Below, piece by piece: positions 9,858 to 17,196 of a DNA stretch of 51,976 nucleotides. Origin of the DNA: Parcubacteria group bacterium Greene1014_15 (GTDB lineage Bacteria > Patescibacteriota > Minisyncoccia > Phycocordibacterales > VMGT01); NCBI GenBank assembly GCA_007376725.1, contig VMGT01000004.1, positions 1 through 51,976 of the forward strand, in the 5' to 3' direction. The translations under genes and the position numbers were made by a program. The notes under the pieces were generated by a model, which saw nothing but the letters and a program-made list of their open reading frames with translations, was not told the origin of the DNA and did no database searches. How positions within the stretch are numbered: the stretch's first letter is position 1; each line of letters opens with the position of its first letter.

Positions 9858-10250
9858 TTACGCCAACAATTTCTCTCGAAGCACAGCAATCTGACTTCGC
9901 ATACTCGCATCATACACAGTCTCCCCATACGAAGCTACAAAGCCGCCAAGGATATCGGGATCTTCTTCGATAGCAGTATGCGCATCTTTCGGCGCCTGCA
10001 TGCGCGATCTCACCCCGTCCACAATGCTTGCACCAATCGGGTAAGCTACGCGAATGTGAAGCGTATGCTCTGCCGCATACTCTTCCGACAATCTCTCCAG
10101 ATGACGCACAACTGCGGGAGCCAGATGAAAAAGATTGTTCCCATTGAGAAATCTGATACATCGCCCCGCCACGTCGTCTCCGCTATGCTTATCATCAAGC
10201 ACCAGAGACCAAAGCGCCTGTGCAACAAATTTTGATCGGGGCGCGCTCAT
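9858..10250 (-). CDS. atpH: F-type ATP synthase delta subunit, short form
   Basis: A 130-residue protein recognised by its C-terminal domain: ...DPDILGGFVASYGETVYDASMRSQ, which matches the conserved end of delta/OSCP. The family is usually about 175-180 residues, so most of the six-helix N-terminal bundle that binds the top of alpha is reduced. Delta joins F1 to the peripheral stalk. Its ATG overlaps the atpF stop region by four bases, so the order and coupling are ordinary. Whether the short N-terminus still docks on alpha cannot be told. Confidence 0.82.
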   Translation of the reverse strand: MSAPRSKFVAQALWSLVLDDKHSGDDVAGRCIRFLNGNNLFHLAPAVVRHLERLSEEYAAEHTLHIRVAYPIGASIVDGVRSRMQAPKDAHTAIEEDPDILGGFVASYGETVYDASMRSQIAVLREKLLA

Positions 10251-10741
10251 GATTGCGCAAGAAACTTTTTAATAATTTTTTCGCCTCGTTCCTGATTCAC
10301 TTCTTCCTGTAAGACTTTTGTAACGCCCAGAAGCACGGTGTCGACAATCTTTTCGTTAACGGCCATTTCCATCTCTTTTTGTTCGCGTATAAGACGAGCT
10401 CGCGTCTTTGCTAAAATCTCCTCCGCTTCTCTTTCTGCGGCATTTTTCGACGCAAGTACGAGAGCATCACCACTTTTTTTAGCAGATGCGATGACATCTG
10501 TCGCCTCCGTTTCCGCCTTTGCAAGAACACGCGACCGTTCCTCGCCTGCCATCGTGAGCGCAGTTTCCGCGCGCGTTGCATTGTCGAGGCCTTCCTGTAT
10601 GCGATTCGCTCGCTCCGCAATTACTTTTTTTATCGGCCCAAACGCAAACTTTTTGAGCACAAAAAAAATAATCAGAAAGTTTGCGATATTTGCAAGCGCA
10701 ATATGCCAGTCAAATCCGATATTTCCTAAAATTTCTAACAT
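10247..10741 (-). CDS. atpF: F-type ATP synthase b subunit
   Basis: A 164-residue protein when started at the ATG at 10741 (MLEILGNIGFDWHIALAN...); the longer in-frame extension upstream overlaps the preceding gene and is rejected. One membrane helix (ALANIANFLIIFFVLKKFAF, about 14-33) is followed by a long charged helix rich in Ala, Glu and Lys, the peripheral stalk. The b subunit is the membrane anchor of the stator. Its presence argues that an Fo sector exists, although a and c are not encoded here. Confidence 0.9.
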   Translation of the reverse strand: MLEILGNIGFDWHIALANIANFLIIFFVLKKFAFGPIKKVIAERANRIQEGLDNATRAETALTMAGEERSRVLAKAETEATDVIASAKKSGDALVLASKNAAEREAEEILAKTRARLIREQKEMEMAVNEKIVDTVLLGVTKVLQEEVNQERGEKIIKKFLAQS

Positions 10742-10751
10742 GATATATACA

Positions 10752-11057
10752 TTATTTCCGTTTACTTTTCCACACACCCGGCTCGTCATAGCGAAGCTCT
10801 CCTCGTTCGAAGAGAACTCCTGCCTTAGGCACAACGTTCTGCACTCCTTCCGCTCGCTTCATCCGCGTATGAAACCTCCAGAAAAGAACCCATGAAAGAA
10901 TAAAAGAAAATGCAAGGGTTATGAGAATATATCTGCGGTCTGTGTCAAAATAGCGATCAAGAAACAGCCCCGCAAAAAATCCTCCAAACGCGGGTATGCC
11001 GAAGATACCAGCGATCTTCACCATAAGCCACACAAGTTGCGAATGATAGTCCTTCAT
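10752..11057 (-). CDS. AtpZ/AtpI-like small membrane protein
   Basis: A 101-residue protein with two membrane helices (about 8-30 and 43-62) of the AtpI/AtpZ type: the first ends GGFFAGLFLDRYFDTD, the second is LITLAFSFILSWVLFWRF. AtpI/AtpZ proteins head many ATP synthase operons and help c-ring assembly or ion supply. Here it is the first gene of the operon, at the place where atpB and atpE normally follow; the next gene is atpF. No clear ribosome site or promoter was found upstream. The family call is by topology, size and position. Confidence 0.65.
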   Translation of the reverse strand: MKDYHSQLVWLMVKIAGIFGIPAFGGFFAGLFLDRYFDTDRRYILITLAFSFILSWVLFWRFHTRMKRAEGVQNVVPKAGVLFERGELRYDEPGVWKSKRK

Positions 11058-11241
11058 AAGCTACAAAAAATCTGCGCCGACCGCGAGGCCTTGCAGTATG
11101 TCAAAACAATACTTGAAAATCAAAAATAAATCAACTTTTCACCCGTTTTCATTAAGATGTCAATATATCCTGCTCAATTGTGCCGTGCTATTTTTAGTGC
11201 AGAAGCACACAGTCAACAGACACATCAGAATGGAGAGCGCC

Positions 11242-12000
11242 ATGCGTATGAAAGAAAAAACTATAGCTTTTTTGCAGCCCTATGCGAAAGAACTGCTTCT
11301 GCATCAGATGGTAGTGATTCCTTTTTCAATAAAAAGTATTCACTGTTTTGAACAAACCGCGCAGCAATTCGAACAGCTCCTCCTCTCTGAATCTCGCAGA
11401 TACATACGATCATGGGAACTAAAGCTCCGAGATGACGATGAGGCAGATGACGGCATTATCGTGCGAAAAGACAAGAAACACGACCCAAAAACATTCTTTC
11501 ACTTTCGACCGGGGCTTACAGAAGAACTGACAAGACGCAACGTGAATTTCGCGCGATATCATTCATTTCTTGAACATGCCTCCGGCGACTATTACACGTG
11601 CAATGAACATATGCTTGCACTTGCGGCAGCTCTCGATCGCGAAGCTCCCGGTTTCTATTTCCATGAAAAATTACTGGCATCAGAAATACCAAGAAGGGGG
11701 GTGTACCGGATCCTCTGGTATCCCAGCATCGGTAAGAAACTTGGAGCAATTCTCGCCCAAGAACATACCGATAAATCCTGCATTACCTATCACCTGTGGG
11801 ATCGTACAGCCGGACTCCGCTATGGAGAAGACAAAGTGCAGTATCTCGCAGAACCCGGCACTGTTTTAGTTTTTTGGGGAAAGAAAGCCCCGATCCTTAC
11901 AAATGGTCTTGCACAGCCATTGCTCCATGATGTCGTGAATTGCGTTCAAGCCGAGAATGCCCGCATGGCATCCATTTTTTTCGGACATACGGCGCCATAA
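11242..12000 (+). CDS. 2-oxoglutarate/Fe(II) oxygenase-like protein
   Basis: A 252-residue protein beginning at the ATG at 11242 or the next at 11248, both just after GGAGAG; an upstream extension to 11098 has no such site. The C-terminal half looks like the isopenicillin-N-synthase type of double-stranded beta helix: QEHTDKSCITYHLWD (HxD of the iron site), then PGTVLVFWGKKAPILTNG and the distal His in QPLLHDVVN. These enzymes use Fe(II), oxygen and 2-oxoglutarate to oxidise a substrate. The usual R-x-S that binds 2-oxoglutarate is not obvious after the distal His, so the cofactor is uncertain. The N-terminal half (FHFRPGLTEEL..., NFARYHSFLEHASGDYY) is typical of the helical lead-in. Substrate unknown; single gene ending at a strong hairpin. 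Confidence 0.6.
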   Translation: MRMKEKTIAFLQPYAKELLLHQMVVIPFSIKSIHCFEQTAQQFEQLLLSESRRYIRSWELKLRDDDEADDGIIVRKDKKHDPKTFFHFRPGLTEELTRRNVNFARYHSFLEHASGDYYTCNEHMLALAAALDREAPGFYFHEKLLASEIPRRGVYRILWYPSIGKKLGAILAQEHTDKSCITYHLWDRTAGLRYGEDKVQYLAEPGTVLVFWGKKAPILTNGLAQPLLHDVVNCVQAENARMASIFFGHTAP

Positions 12001-12005
12001 CCACA

Positions 12006-12040
12006 CTACAGCCCTGCGTTCACCGAACGCAGGGCTGTAG
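12006..12040. terminator. Shared hairpin between convergent genes
   Basis: A perfect 16-bp stem, CTACAGCCCTGCGTTC with its exact complement around a three-base loop, lies between the stop of the oxygenase-like gene and the stop of the gene at 12048-12434. T-tracts are weak on both sides, but position and stem strength fit a bidirectional terminator. Confidence 0.75.
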
Positions 12041-12047
12041 TTACTAT

Positions 12048-12434
12048 CTATGGAACCAGCGGCAAACCAGCTCGGACTCGAGCTAATGCCCTATCACCAT
12101 CAGAACCAATCGGGAGTTTCGCTTCCAAATACAGTGCAAACAAATTGTTATCATGGCGCATTTTTTTTGTACTATCGTGAAGCGTTTTTCCCGAAAGACA
12201 CGCAGCAGTCTGTCTGTCGGGATAATACAATAATTCAACAATGGGTTCATTATTAAAAAGAAGTTGCGCAACCGGAAAGCGTTCGATCAAAACCCAAAAC
12301 TCAAGTTCAAGCTTTCCGATTCGTTTGTGCTGTTCTTCCTGCATCCAAGTGACACAGTCATAATGAAAAAATGGAAATCCTTTGATCTTCCAAGCTTTTC
12401 CCGCGACTGTTACATTCGCTATAATCTTCTCCAT
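12048..12434 (-). CDS. Small cytoplasmic protein of unknown function
   Basis: A 128-residue protein whose start at 12434 is fixed by TAGGAG eight bases upstream; the longer frame to 12506 is rejected. No signal peptide or membrane helix. It is rich in aromatic residues (FPFFHYDCVTWMQEE, KLELEFWVLIERF) and predicted to be beta-rich in the first half and helical at the end. No family recognised. It has its own promoter and shares a terminator with the convergent oxygenase-like gene. Confidence 0.7.
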   Translation of the reverse strand: MEKIIANVTVAGKAWKIKGFPFFHYDCVTWMQEEQHKRIGKLELEFWVLIERFPVAQLLFNNEPIVELLYYPDRQTAACLSGKTLHDSTKKMRHDNNLFALYLEAKLPIGSDGDRALARVRAGLPLVP

Positions 12435-12478
12435 CTGTACGCTCCTATGAGGGTTTGTTCGTATGTGTTTCCATTGCC

Positions 12479-12506
12479 ATAGTAGCACGACAGCCTCATT
12501 GCGCAA
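12479..12506 (-). promoter_or_regulatory. Promoter for the 128-residue protein
   Basis: On the minus strand TTGCGC (12501-12506), 16 bases, then TACTAT (12479-12484). Transcription would begin near 12472, leaving a leader of about 38 bases that includes the ribosome site. Confidence 0.45.
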
Positions 12507-12543
12507 TGCATCTTCAACAAGACCCGCACAAACAGCTCTTTTC

Positions 12544-12617
12544 GTCTTTGCGAGCGCTATGCGCGAAGCAATCCAGACTTATTCTTACTAGATTGCTTCG
12601 GAGTACCTCGCAAAGAC
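12544..12617. repeat. Hairpin repeat R2 (GCGAAGCAATC family)
   Basis: Outer arms GTCTTTGCGAG and CTCGCAAAGAC are exact complements; inner arms GCGAAGCAATC and GATTGCTTCG pair next. Compared with R1 at 5277 the outer arm has T-T-T/A-A-A where R1 has A-T-T/A-A-T: both sides change together. The gap 12618-12701 downstream holds no gene or clear terminator. Confidence 0.75.
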
Positions 12618-12701
12618 GCCCACATACATAGGTTCTATCAACCTCTCTTTTCAATAGCTATACTTTCAGTAACGTTTCGCATCCTATGTACCACACTAAA
12701 A

Positions 12702-14534
12702 CTATGGTGACGTCAGATCATAACATGCCCCAGTGGTACTGCCATCGCACGACAGGTCATCCTCTCCTGAAAAACCTCTGGTATATCCAGCTTTCGCTGA
12801 ATCGAAATCTGCATCCACACTCAATCCACCATCATCCAAAGGAACAGTTGCACCAAGATGATACGCAGAACCATCGGGCAGAACAGCATAAGCATATTCG
12901 GCTCCGCTTATAGGATCAGTTAATATGTTTGCAAAATAGATTGTAGCAAGTTCATTGAGGCTCTGCGGATATTTTTTATTGTCTTCCTTGTACGACTCAA
13001 GGGCGATCTGAATATCAGGAAGAAGCGGCTCGTTCTGCGCTGCTTCTTCCATCACCGAACCCAACCCAAGAGATGAAATAACGTCCTCTGCCGGAACAAA
13101 TTTTGTCGGCGCCGTCACGACAATGGGCTTATTCCAATTATTAAAATCAATCTGTAATTTGAGATGAAACACAGACCCAGATGGCTCCTGTATCGTGAGT
13201 GTAATCTCACTCCGATACGGTAGAAAATCATCGGTGCCGATCCAAATATCTCCGCTCATTTCTTGCAGAGCATCAATCGTGGACTTGATTGACTCGCTCG
13301 CCTCTTTCTGTGAAGGAGGAGTGATGCCGGGTGTTTTCTTGTCCATACCTTCCTCATACGCAACGGCAAGGAGCCCGTCGAGAAACTGCGCGAGTCCACC
13401 TTTGTCTACGTCAAGTTTGTAGTGATACACAGCGCCTCCCGTGGCTATCGTTTCTTTGCCGCGACCAGTCATGGTAAAAAGATGTGCATTCTTAAACAGT
13501 GAGACAATCTTTTCTTTCGCCTGCGCCGAAATCTCTTGACGTTTTTCTCCTGTCATCTTTTCATCCGCATCACTCGAAGCGGCATCCTCGAGCGCTCCCA
13601 AAGAAGCAAGGTCAAACTTCATCCATTCTTCCTCAAGTTTTTTATACTCCGGAGCAAGTTGCGAGATATTGTCGAATTTCACGTAGTTTGCATTATTGGT
13701 CATTCGAGCATCCATGCCAATCTCAAACTCCTTACCATTGGCGGATCCATGCAGCACACCCTCAAATGACCTTTTCCTTTTCATGGGATCACTCCCATCA
13801 AAGCCGCCCGATACTGAAAATTTCGCTTGTATGCTTTGACGTTTTTCTCCAAAAGAAAGTTCTTTCGTATTCTGAACAAACAAAAGCGGTTCAACAAGAG
13901 CATACACCGCAGTTGAAAGCCCAAAACTTTGTTCTGTTTTTCCTTCCTCAAATGAGAATTCAATCGTACCGCTATAGGTTCCTGACGTTACAGATTCAAG
14001 TGCTATTGCCATATTTTCAAATACTTCTCTCCGAGTCAGGGTCGGTTCGATAAATGACCAGTACGCAAACGCGCCGCCACCAATAATAAATGAAGCGATA
14101 ATAATCGCTACTGCAGGAAATTTTGTGGAGTGACGACGAGCGGCAGATATTTGCTCTGCGCGCAAAACTGGCACGTCACTTGCCGAAGCACTCGTCTCGG
14201 GAATGGGCATGCTCTTTTGCTCGACAGGAGGAACAAGCACAGGCACATTTGCAGAAGTTTCCTCGAGAGACTCTGTGCTCGGCGCCACAAATGCTGCGAC
14301 TGGACTGCTTCCAAGAAGACTCGCATCCCATGCAGTATCGAGAGCTCCCGTTGCAATAGACGTCTTCGTCTCGTGCAATGCTTTGTTGTCATTTGATACT
14401 GAACCGATATTTTTCCACGCTTTTTCTACATCCTCTTCAGAAACTCCACTTGACACAAGCGCATCCTTGATCGCCTCTGGCGACGCATCAGCAGAATGCT
14501 TTTGAATGAACGCAATTATTTCTTCCTGATTCAT
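12702..14534 (-). CDS. Large membrane-anchored protein with UBA-like N-terminus and pilin-like tail
   Basis: A 610-residue protein. Residues 1-42 (MNQEEIIAFIQKHSADASPE...) form a small three-helix UBA-like unit that is common at the N-terminus of membrane proteins in these bacteria. A Pro/Ser/Ala-rich linker leads to one membrane helix (about 140-163, FPAVAIIIASFIIGGGAFAYW). The large outer part (165-490) is beta-rich with lipoprotein-like GTYSGTIEFSFEEGK strands. Near 505-560 is a segment like the end of type II pseudopilins (LESYKEDNKKYPQSLNELAT, DPISGAEYAYAVLPDGSAYH). Two Cys sit in the last 15 residues. Topology: N-terminus inside, bulk outside. Function unknown; it is not translationally linked to any neighbour. 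Confidence 0.75.
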   Translation of the reverse strand: MNQEEIIAFIQKHSADASPEAIKDALVSSGVSEEDVEKAWKNIGSVSNDNKALHETKTSIATGALDTAWDASLLGSSPVAAFVAPSTESLEETSANVPVLVPPVEQKSMPIPETSASASDVPVLRAEQISAARRHSTKFPAVAIIIASFIIGGGAFAYWSFIEPTLTRREVFENMAIALESVTSGTYSGTIEFSFEEGKTEQSFGLSTAVYALVEPLLFVQNTKELSFGEKRQSIQAKFSVSGGFDGSDPMKRKRSFEGVLHGSANGKEFEIGMDARMTNNANYVKFDNISQLAPEYKKLEEEWMKFDLASLGALEDAASSDADEKMTGEKRQEISAQAKEKIVSLFKNAHLFTMTGRGKETIATGGAVYHYKLDVDKGGLAQFLDGLLAVAYEEGMDKKTPGITPPSQKEASESIKSTIDALQEMSGDIWIGTDDFLPYRSEITLTIQEPSGSVFHLKLQIDFNNWNKPIVVTAPTKFVPAEDVISSLGLGSVMEEAAQNEPLLPDIQIALESYKEDNKKYPQSLNELATIYFANILTDPISGAEYAYAVLPDGSAYHLGATVPLDDGGLSVDADFDSAKAGYTRGFSGEDDLSCDGSTTGACYDLTSP

Positions 14535-14541
14535 GATCGTT

Positions 14542-14685
14542 AGAACCTATCCACTATCTAATGCCTAGACGAAATGTTCAAAATTCGTTGCGAAAATTGC
14601 GTATTTTGAGGAAGCATGAGGGGAAGCTGACGAAAAAGAGTGATATTTTGCTTCATATTTTGCGGTTAGATAGTGGATAGGTTCT
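14542..14685. repeat. Palindromic element B (144 bp)
   Basis: Exact 20-bp terminal inverted repeat AGAACCTATCCACTATCTAA. The inside matches element C in the opposite direction over most of its length (GAAATGTTCAAAATTCG, GAGGAAGCATGAGGGGAAGC, CGCAAAATA near the other arm), but one inner half-arm of about 40 bp present in C is deleted. It fills the space between the divergent membrane-protein gene (start 8 bases away) and hisS. Confidence 0.85.
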
Positions 14686-14766
14686 TACATACAGTATACG
14701 CCACAATGCTAGACCAGAGAGACTGCGGCAGTGGATATCTCCGCAAGATGTTGTTAGTATGTACAG

Positions 14767-16077
14767 ATGACACGAAAAGAAGTAGAAAAATTATCCACAG
14801 AGCCATATAAAGGTGTTCGTGATTTTTATCCCGAAGAAATGTCGGTGCAAAATCACATTTGGAATGTGGCACGCGAAGTCGTTGAACGCTACGGGTATGA
14901 AGAATACTCCGCGTCTCTTCTTGAACCGAGCGAACTCTACTATGCAAAAACGGGTGAAGAAATTGTGAATGAGCAAACATACACTTTTACCGATCGAGGT
15001 GGACGCGACGTAACGCTCCGGCCGGAAATGACACCGACGGTCGCACGCTTGGTTGCGGCAAAGAGACGCGAACTCGCCTTTCCTCTTCGCTGGTACTCTA
15101 TTCCCAATCTTTTCAGATATGAACGGCCGCAGCGCGGGCGCCTGCGCGAGCACTGGCAGCTTAATGTCGATCTCTTTGGCGCAGACACCATCGAAGCTGA
15201 TGCTGAAATAATCACGATTGTGCATGCTATTTTGCAGAAGTACGGACTTGCGTCGGAGCACTACAGCATCAGCGTGAGTTACGCAGGCATGCTCAAAGAA
15301 ACACTCGAGCGCGAATATACTCTTGCCGAAGAAGAAGCTGTTCGTGTCATCAAACTGCTTGATAAGTTCGTTAAGGGCGATGAAGTTCATCTTATGGGAG
15401 ATGAATTCAAAAAAGCGCTTGAGGAAAATATGAAAAACGAGAAAGCAAATGTGCTCTACGAAGTGCTCCAAACAAAACAATTTGCCGATACTTTAGGCAA
15501 ACACGCGGAACATGCATATATGGCGGAGCTTGTTGCTCTTCTGCAAAGTGAGGGGATACCGGCACAAACAAATATCTTTCTCACACGCGGGTTCGATTAT
15601 TATACGGGAATGATATTCGAAGTATTTGACACAAATCCCTCAAACAACCGTTCTCTTTTTGGCGGTGGGCGTTACAATGACCTGCTTTCCATCTTCGGTG
15701 TGGAAAAAGTTTCCGCCGTCGGCTTCGGCATGGGTGATGTTACAATTCGCGACGTCCTTGAAACATACAACCTCATACCAAAGCATCTTCCAAAAACAAA
15801 ACTGCTCATCATTCCCCATTCGAGCGAATCAATTCCCGCATGTAAAAAATTGGCAGCCAAGTTGCGTAGCGAAGAAATCTGCGTCGCTCTCCAACTCTTG
15901 GATAAAAAAACGGGCGACAATTTCAAATATGCAGAGAAGCATGGCATCCCATTTGCTCTCATTGTCGGTGAAAACGAGCAAGCGTTAGGAAACTACACTA
16001 TCAAAAATATAACAACACAGGATCAAACAACGCTTCGTCAAGAAGAAATACCCCCTTGGATCAAAGCACAAATATGA
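14767..16077 (+). CDS. hisS: Histidyl-tRNA synthetase
   Basis: A 436-residue class II synthetase that charges tRNA-His. Motif 1 begins after PYKGVRDFYPEE; motif 2 is FRYERPQRGRLREHWQLN with LFGADTIEADAEI after it; the His-specific RGFDYYTGMIFEVF and the motif 3 region VSAVGFGMGDV are intact; the C-terminal anticodon-binding domain runs from KTKLLIIPHS to the end. Normal length. There is no ribosome site; TAGTAT lies six bases before the ATG, the spacing expected of a leaderless transcript. The stop codon touches element E. Confidence 0.96.
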   Translation: MTRKEVEKLSTEPYKGVRDFYPEEMSVQNHIWNVAREVVERYGYEEYSASLLEPSELYYAKTGEEIVNEQTYTFTDRGGRDVTLRPEMTPTVARLVAAKRRELAFPLRWYSIPNLFRYERPQRGRLREHWQLNVDLFGADTIEADAEIITIVHAILQKYGLASEHYSISVSYAGMLKETLEREYTLAEEEAVRVIKLLDKFVKGDEVHLMGDEFKKALEENMKNEKANVLYEVLQTKQFADTLGKHAEHAYMAELVALLQSEGIPAQTNIFLTRGFDYYTGMIFEVFDTNPSNNRSLFGGGRYNDLLSIFGVEKVSAVGFGMGDVTIRDVLETYNLIPKHLPKTKLLIIPHSSESIPACKKLAAKLRSEEICVALQLLDKKTGDNFKYAEKHGIPFALIVGENEQALGNYTIKNITTQDQTTLRQEEIPPWIKAQI

Positions 16078-16256
16078 TAGACCTCTTCGGAAAATCATTT
16101 CGTTACGAAATTTTTGGTTTTCGAGCGAGACAAGGAATGCGAGCAAAATGATTCGACGACGTACTGGTTGTACGGCGAGAATCATTTTGCGAAGCATGAC
16201 GAAGTCGTAGCCGAAAACCAAAAATTGTAGTAGAAATGACTTTCCGAAGAGGTCTA
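16078..16256. repeat. Palindromic element E (179 bp), near-complete hairpin
   Basis: The element begins at the base after the hisS stop codon. Paired blocks from outside in: TAGACCTCTTCGGAAA with one mismatch in the following stretch, AATTTTTGGTTTTCG with its exact complement, GCAAAATGATTC with its exact complement, and a central CGTAC-TGGTT-GTACG hairpin. Together they make almost one continuous fold over 179 bases with a few asymmetric bulges. The gap to the next gene (16279) holds nothing else. Confidence 0.9.
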
Positions 16257-16278
16257 ATAGAGTAATCATCAAAAAACT

Positions 16279-17043
16279 ATGAACGATAATCAAAATTACA
16301 ACGCAGCAGAATATGCATATAAACCGGAGCCGCGCAAAAGAAGTTTCGTAATTCCAATTGCCATTGTTATTGCAGGTCTTTTTGTTGGCGGTGCTCTTTT
16401 TTTTAGCCGTGGTGGATTTGGCGGACAGAGCGCAGCTGTAGGAGTAACGGGAAATACTCCTTCCACAACAGCAACCGTGCCCCCAGTAAGTAGTAATGAC
16501 CACATCCTCGGAAATCCAAACGCGCCAATCGTTATTGTTGAGTATTCGGATACAGAATGCCCATTTTGCAAAACTTTCCACGAAACCATGCACAAGATCA
16601 TAAATGAGTACGGCACAAGCGGCAAAGTTGCTTGGGTGTATCGCCATTTCCCTCTTGATGTTCTGCATAAGAAAGCACGCAAAGAGGCAGAGGCAACGGA
16701 GTGCGCATTCGACCAGGGCGGCAATAATGCTTTCTGGAAATATATTGATTTGATCTTCAAAAAAACTCCTTCAAATGACGGACTCGATCTCTCTCTACTG
16801 CCAAAATTCGCAGAAGACATCCATCTCGACAAATCTTCTTTTGAGTCTTGTCTTCTAAGCGGTCGGCATACTGCGAAAATCGCGGGGGCATTTGATGAGG
16901 CCATCGCAGCGGGTGCAAGTGGAACTCCCACAAGTTTTCTCTTCTTCAATGGCCAGAGCATACCTGTTGAAGGAGCGCAGTCTTTTGCGTCTGTTACAAC
17001 ACTTATTGAAGGCATCCTCGCACAGATTAAACCCTCCATATAG
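16279..17043 (+). CDS. Membrane-anchored DsbA-like thiol oxidoreductase
   Basis: A 254-residue protein with an N-terminal membrane anchor (about 21-42, SFVIPIAIVIAGLFVGGALF), a Thr/Ser linker and a DsbA/thioredoxin-4 domain. The active site is CPFC at about 94-97 in EYSDTECPFC; the helical insertion carries FPLDVLHKKARKEAEATECAF; the cis-Pro loop is GASGTPTSFLF. It would act outside the membrane to form or shuffle disulfides, which fits the Cys-bearing exported proteins of the window. No DsbB or VKOR gene is adjacent. No ribosome site is seen before the ATG. Confidence 0.88.
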   Translation: MNDNQNYNAAEYAYKPEPRKRSFVIPIAIVIAGLFVGGALFFSRGGFGGQSAAVGVTGNTPSTTATVPPVSSNDHILGNPNAPIVIVEYSDTECPFCKTFHETMHKIINEYGTSGKVAWVYRHFPLDVLHKKARKEAEATECAFDQGGNNAFWKYIDLIFKKTPSNDGLDLSLLPKFAEDIHLDKSSFESCLLSGRHTAKIAGAFDEAIAAGASGTPTSFLFFNGQSIPVEGAQSFASVTTLIEGILAQIKPSI

Positions 17044-17092
17044 AAGCATCCACAAAATACTGCTTAAAAAATCCTGCAGTTTTGCAAAGGGG

Positions 17093-17120
17093 TTGTTTTT
17101 GGACTAAAAAGACTTATAGT
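17093..17120 (+). promoter_or_regulatory. Promoter upstream of purL
   Basis: TTGTTT (17093-17098), 16 bases, TATAGT (17115-17120). The leader to 17197 is about 70 bases; it contains an inverted pair TATAGTT/AACTATA around the start region but no purine riboswitch fold was recognised. Confidence 0.4.
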
Positions 17121-17196
17121 TACGACAGAAAAACAACTATAGGATAGGTCTTTGATACGCACAAATCACAAGTGTAGTGCACATTGAGGAGAATCT

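Noticed and set aside
14791-15480. A minus-strand frame of 229 codons opposite hisS
   Set aside because: hisS has all synthetase motifs; the opposite frame has no recognisable domain or start signals.
15985-16668. A minus-strand frame crossing element E and the DsbA-like gene
   Set aside because: It runs through a palindromic element and opposite an intact DsbA-like gene, so it is accidental.
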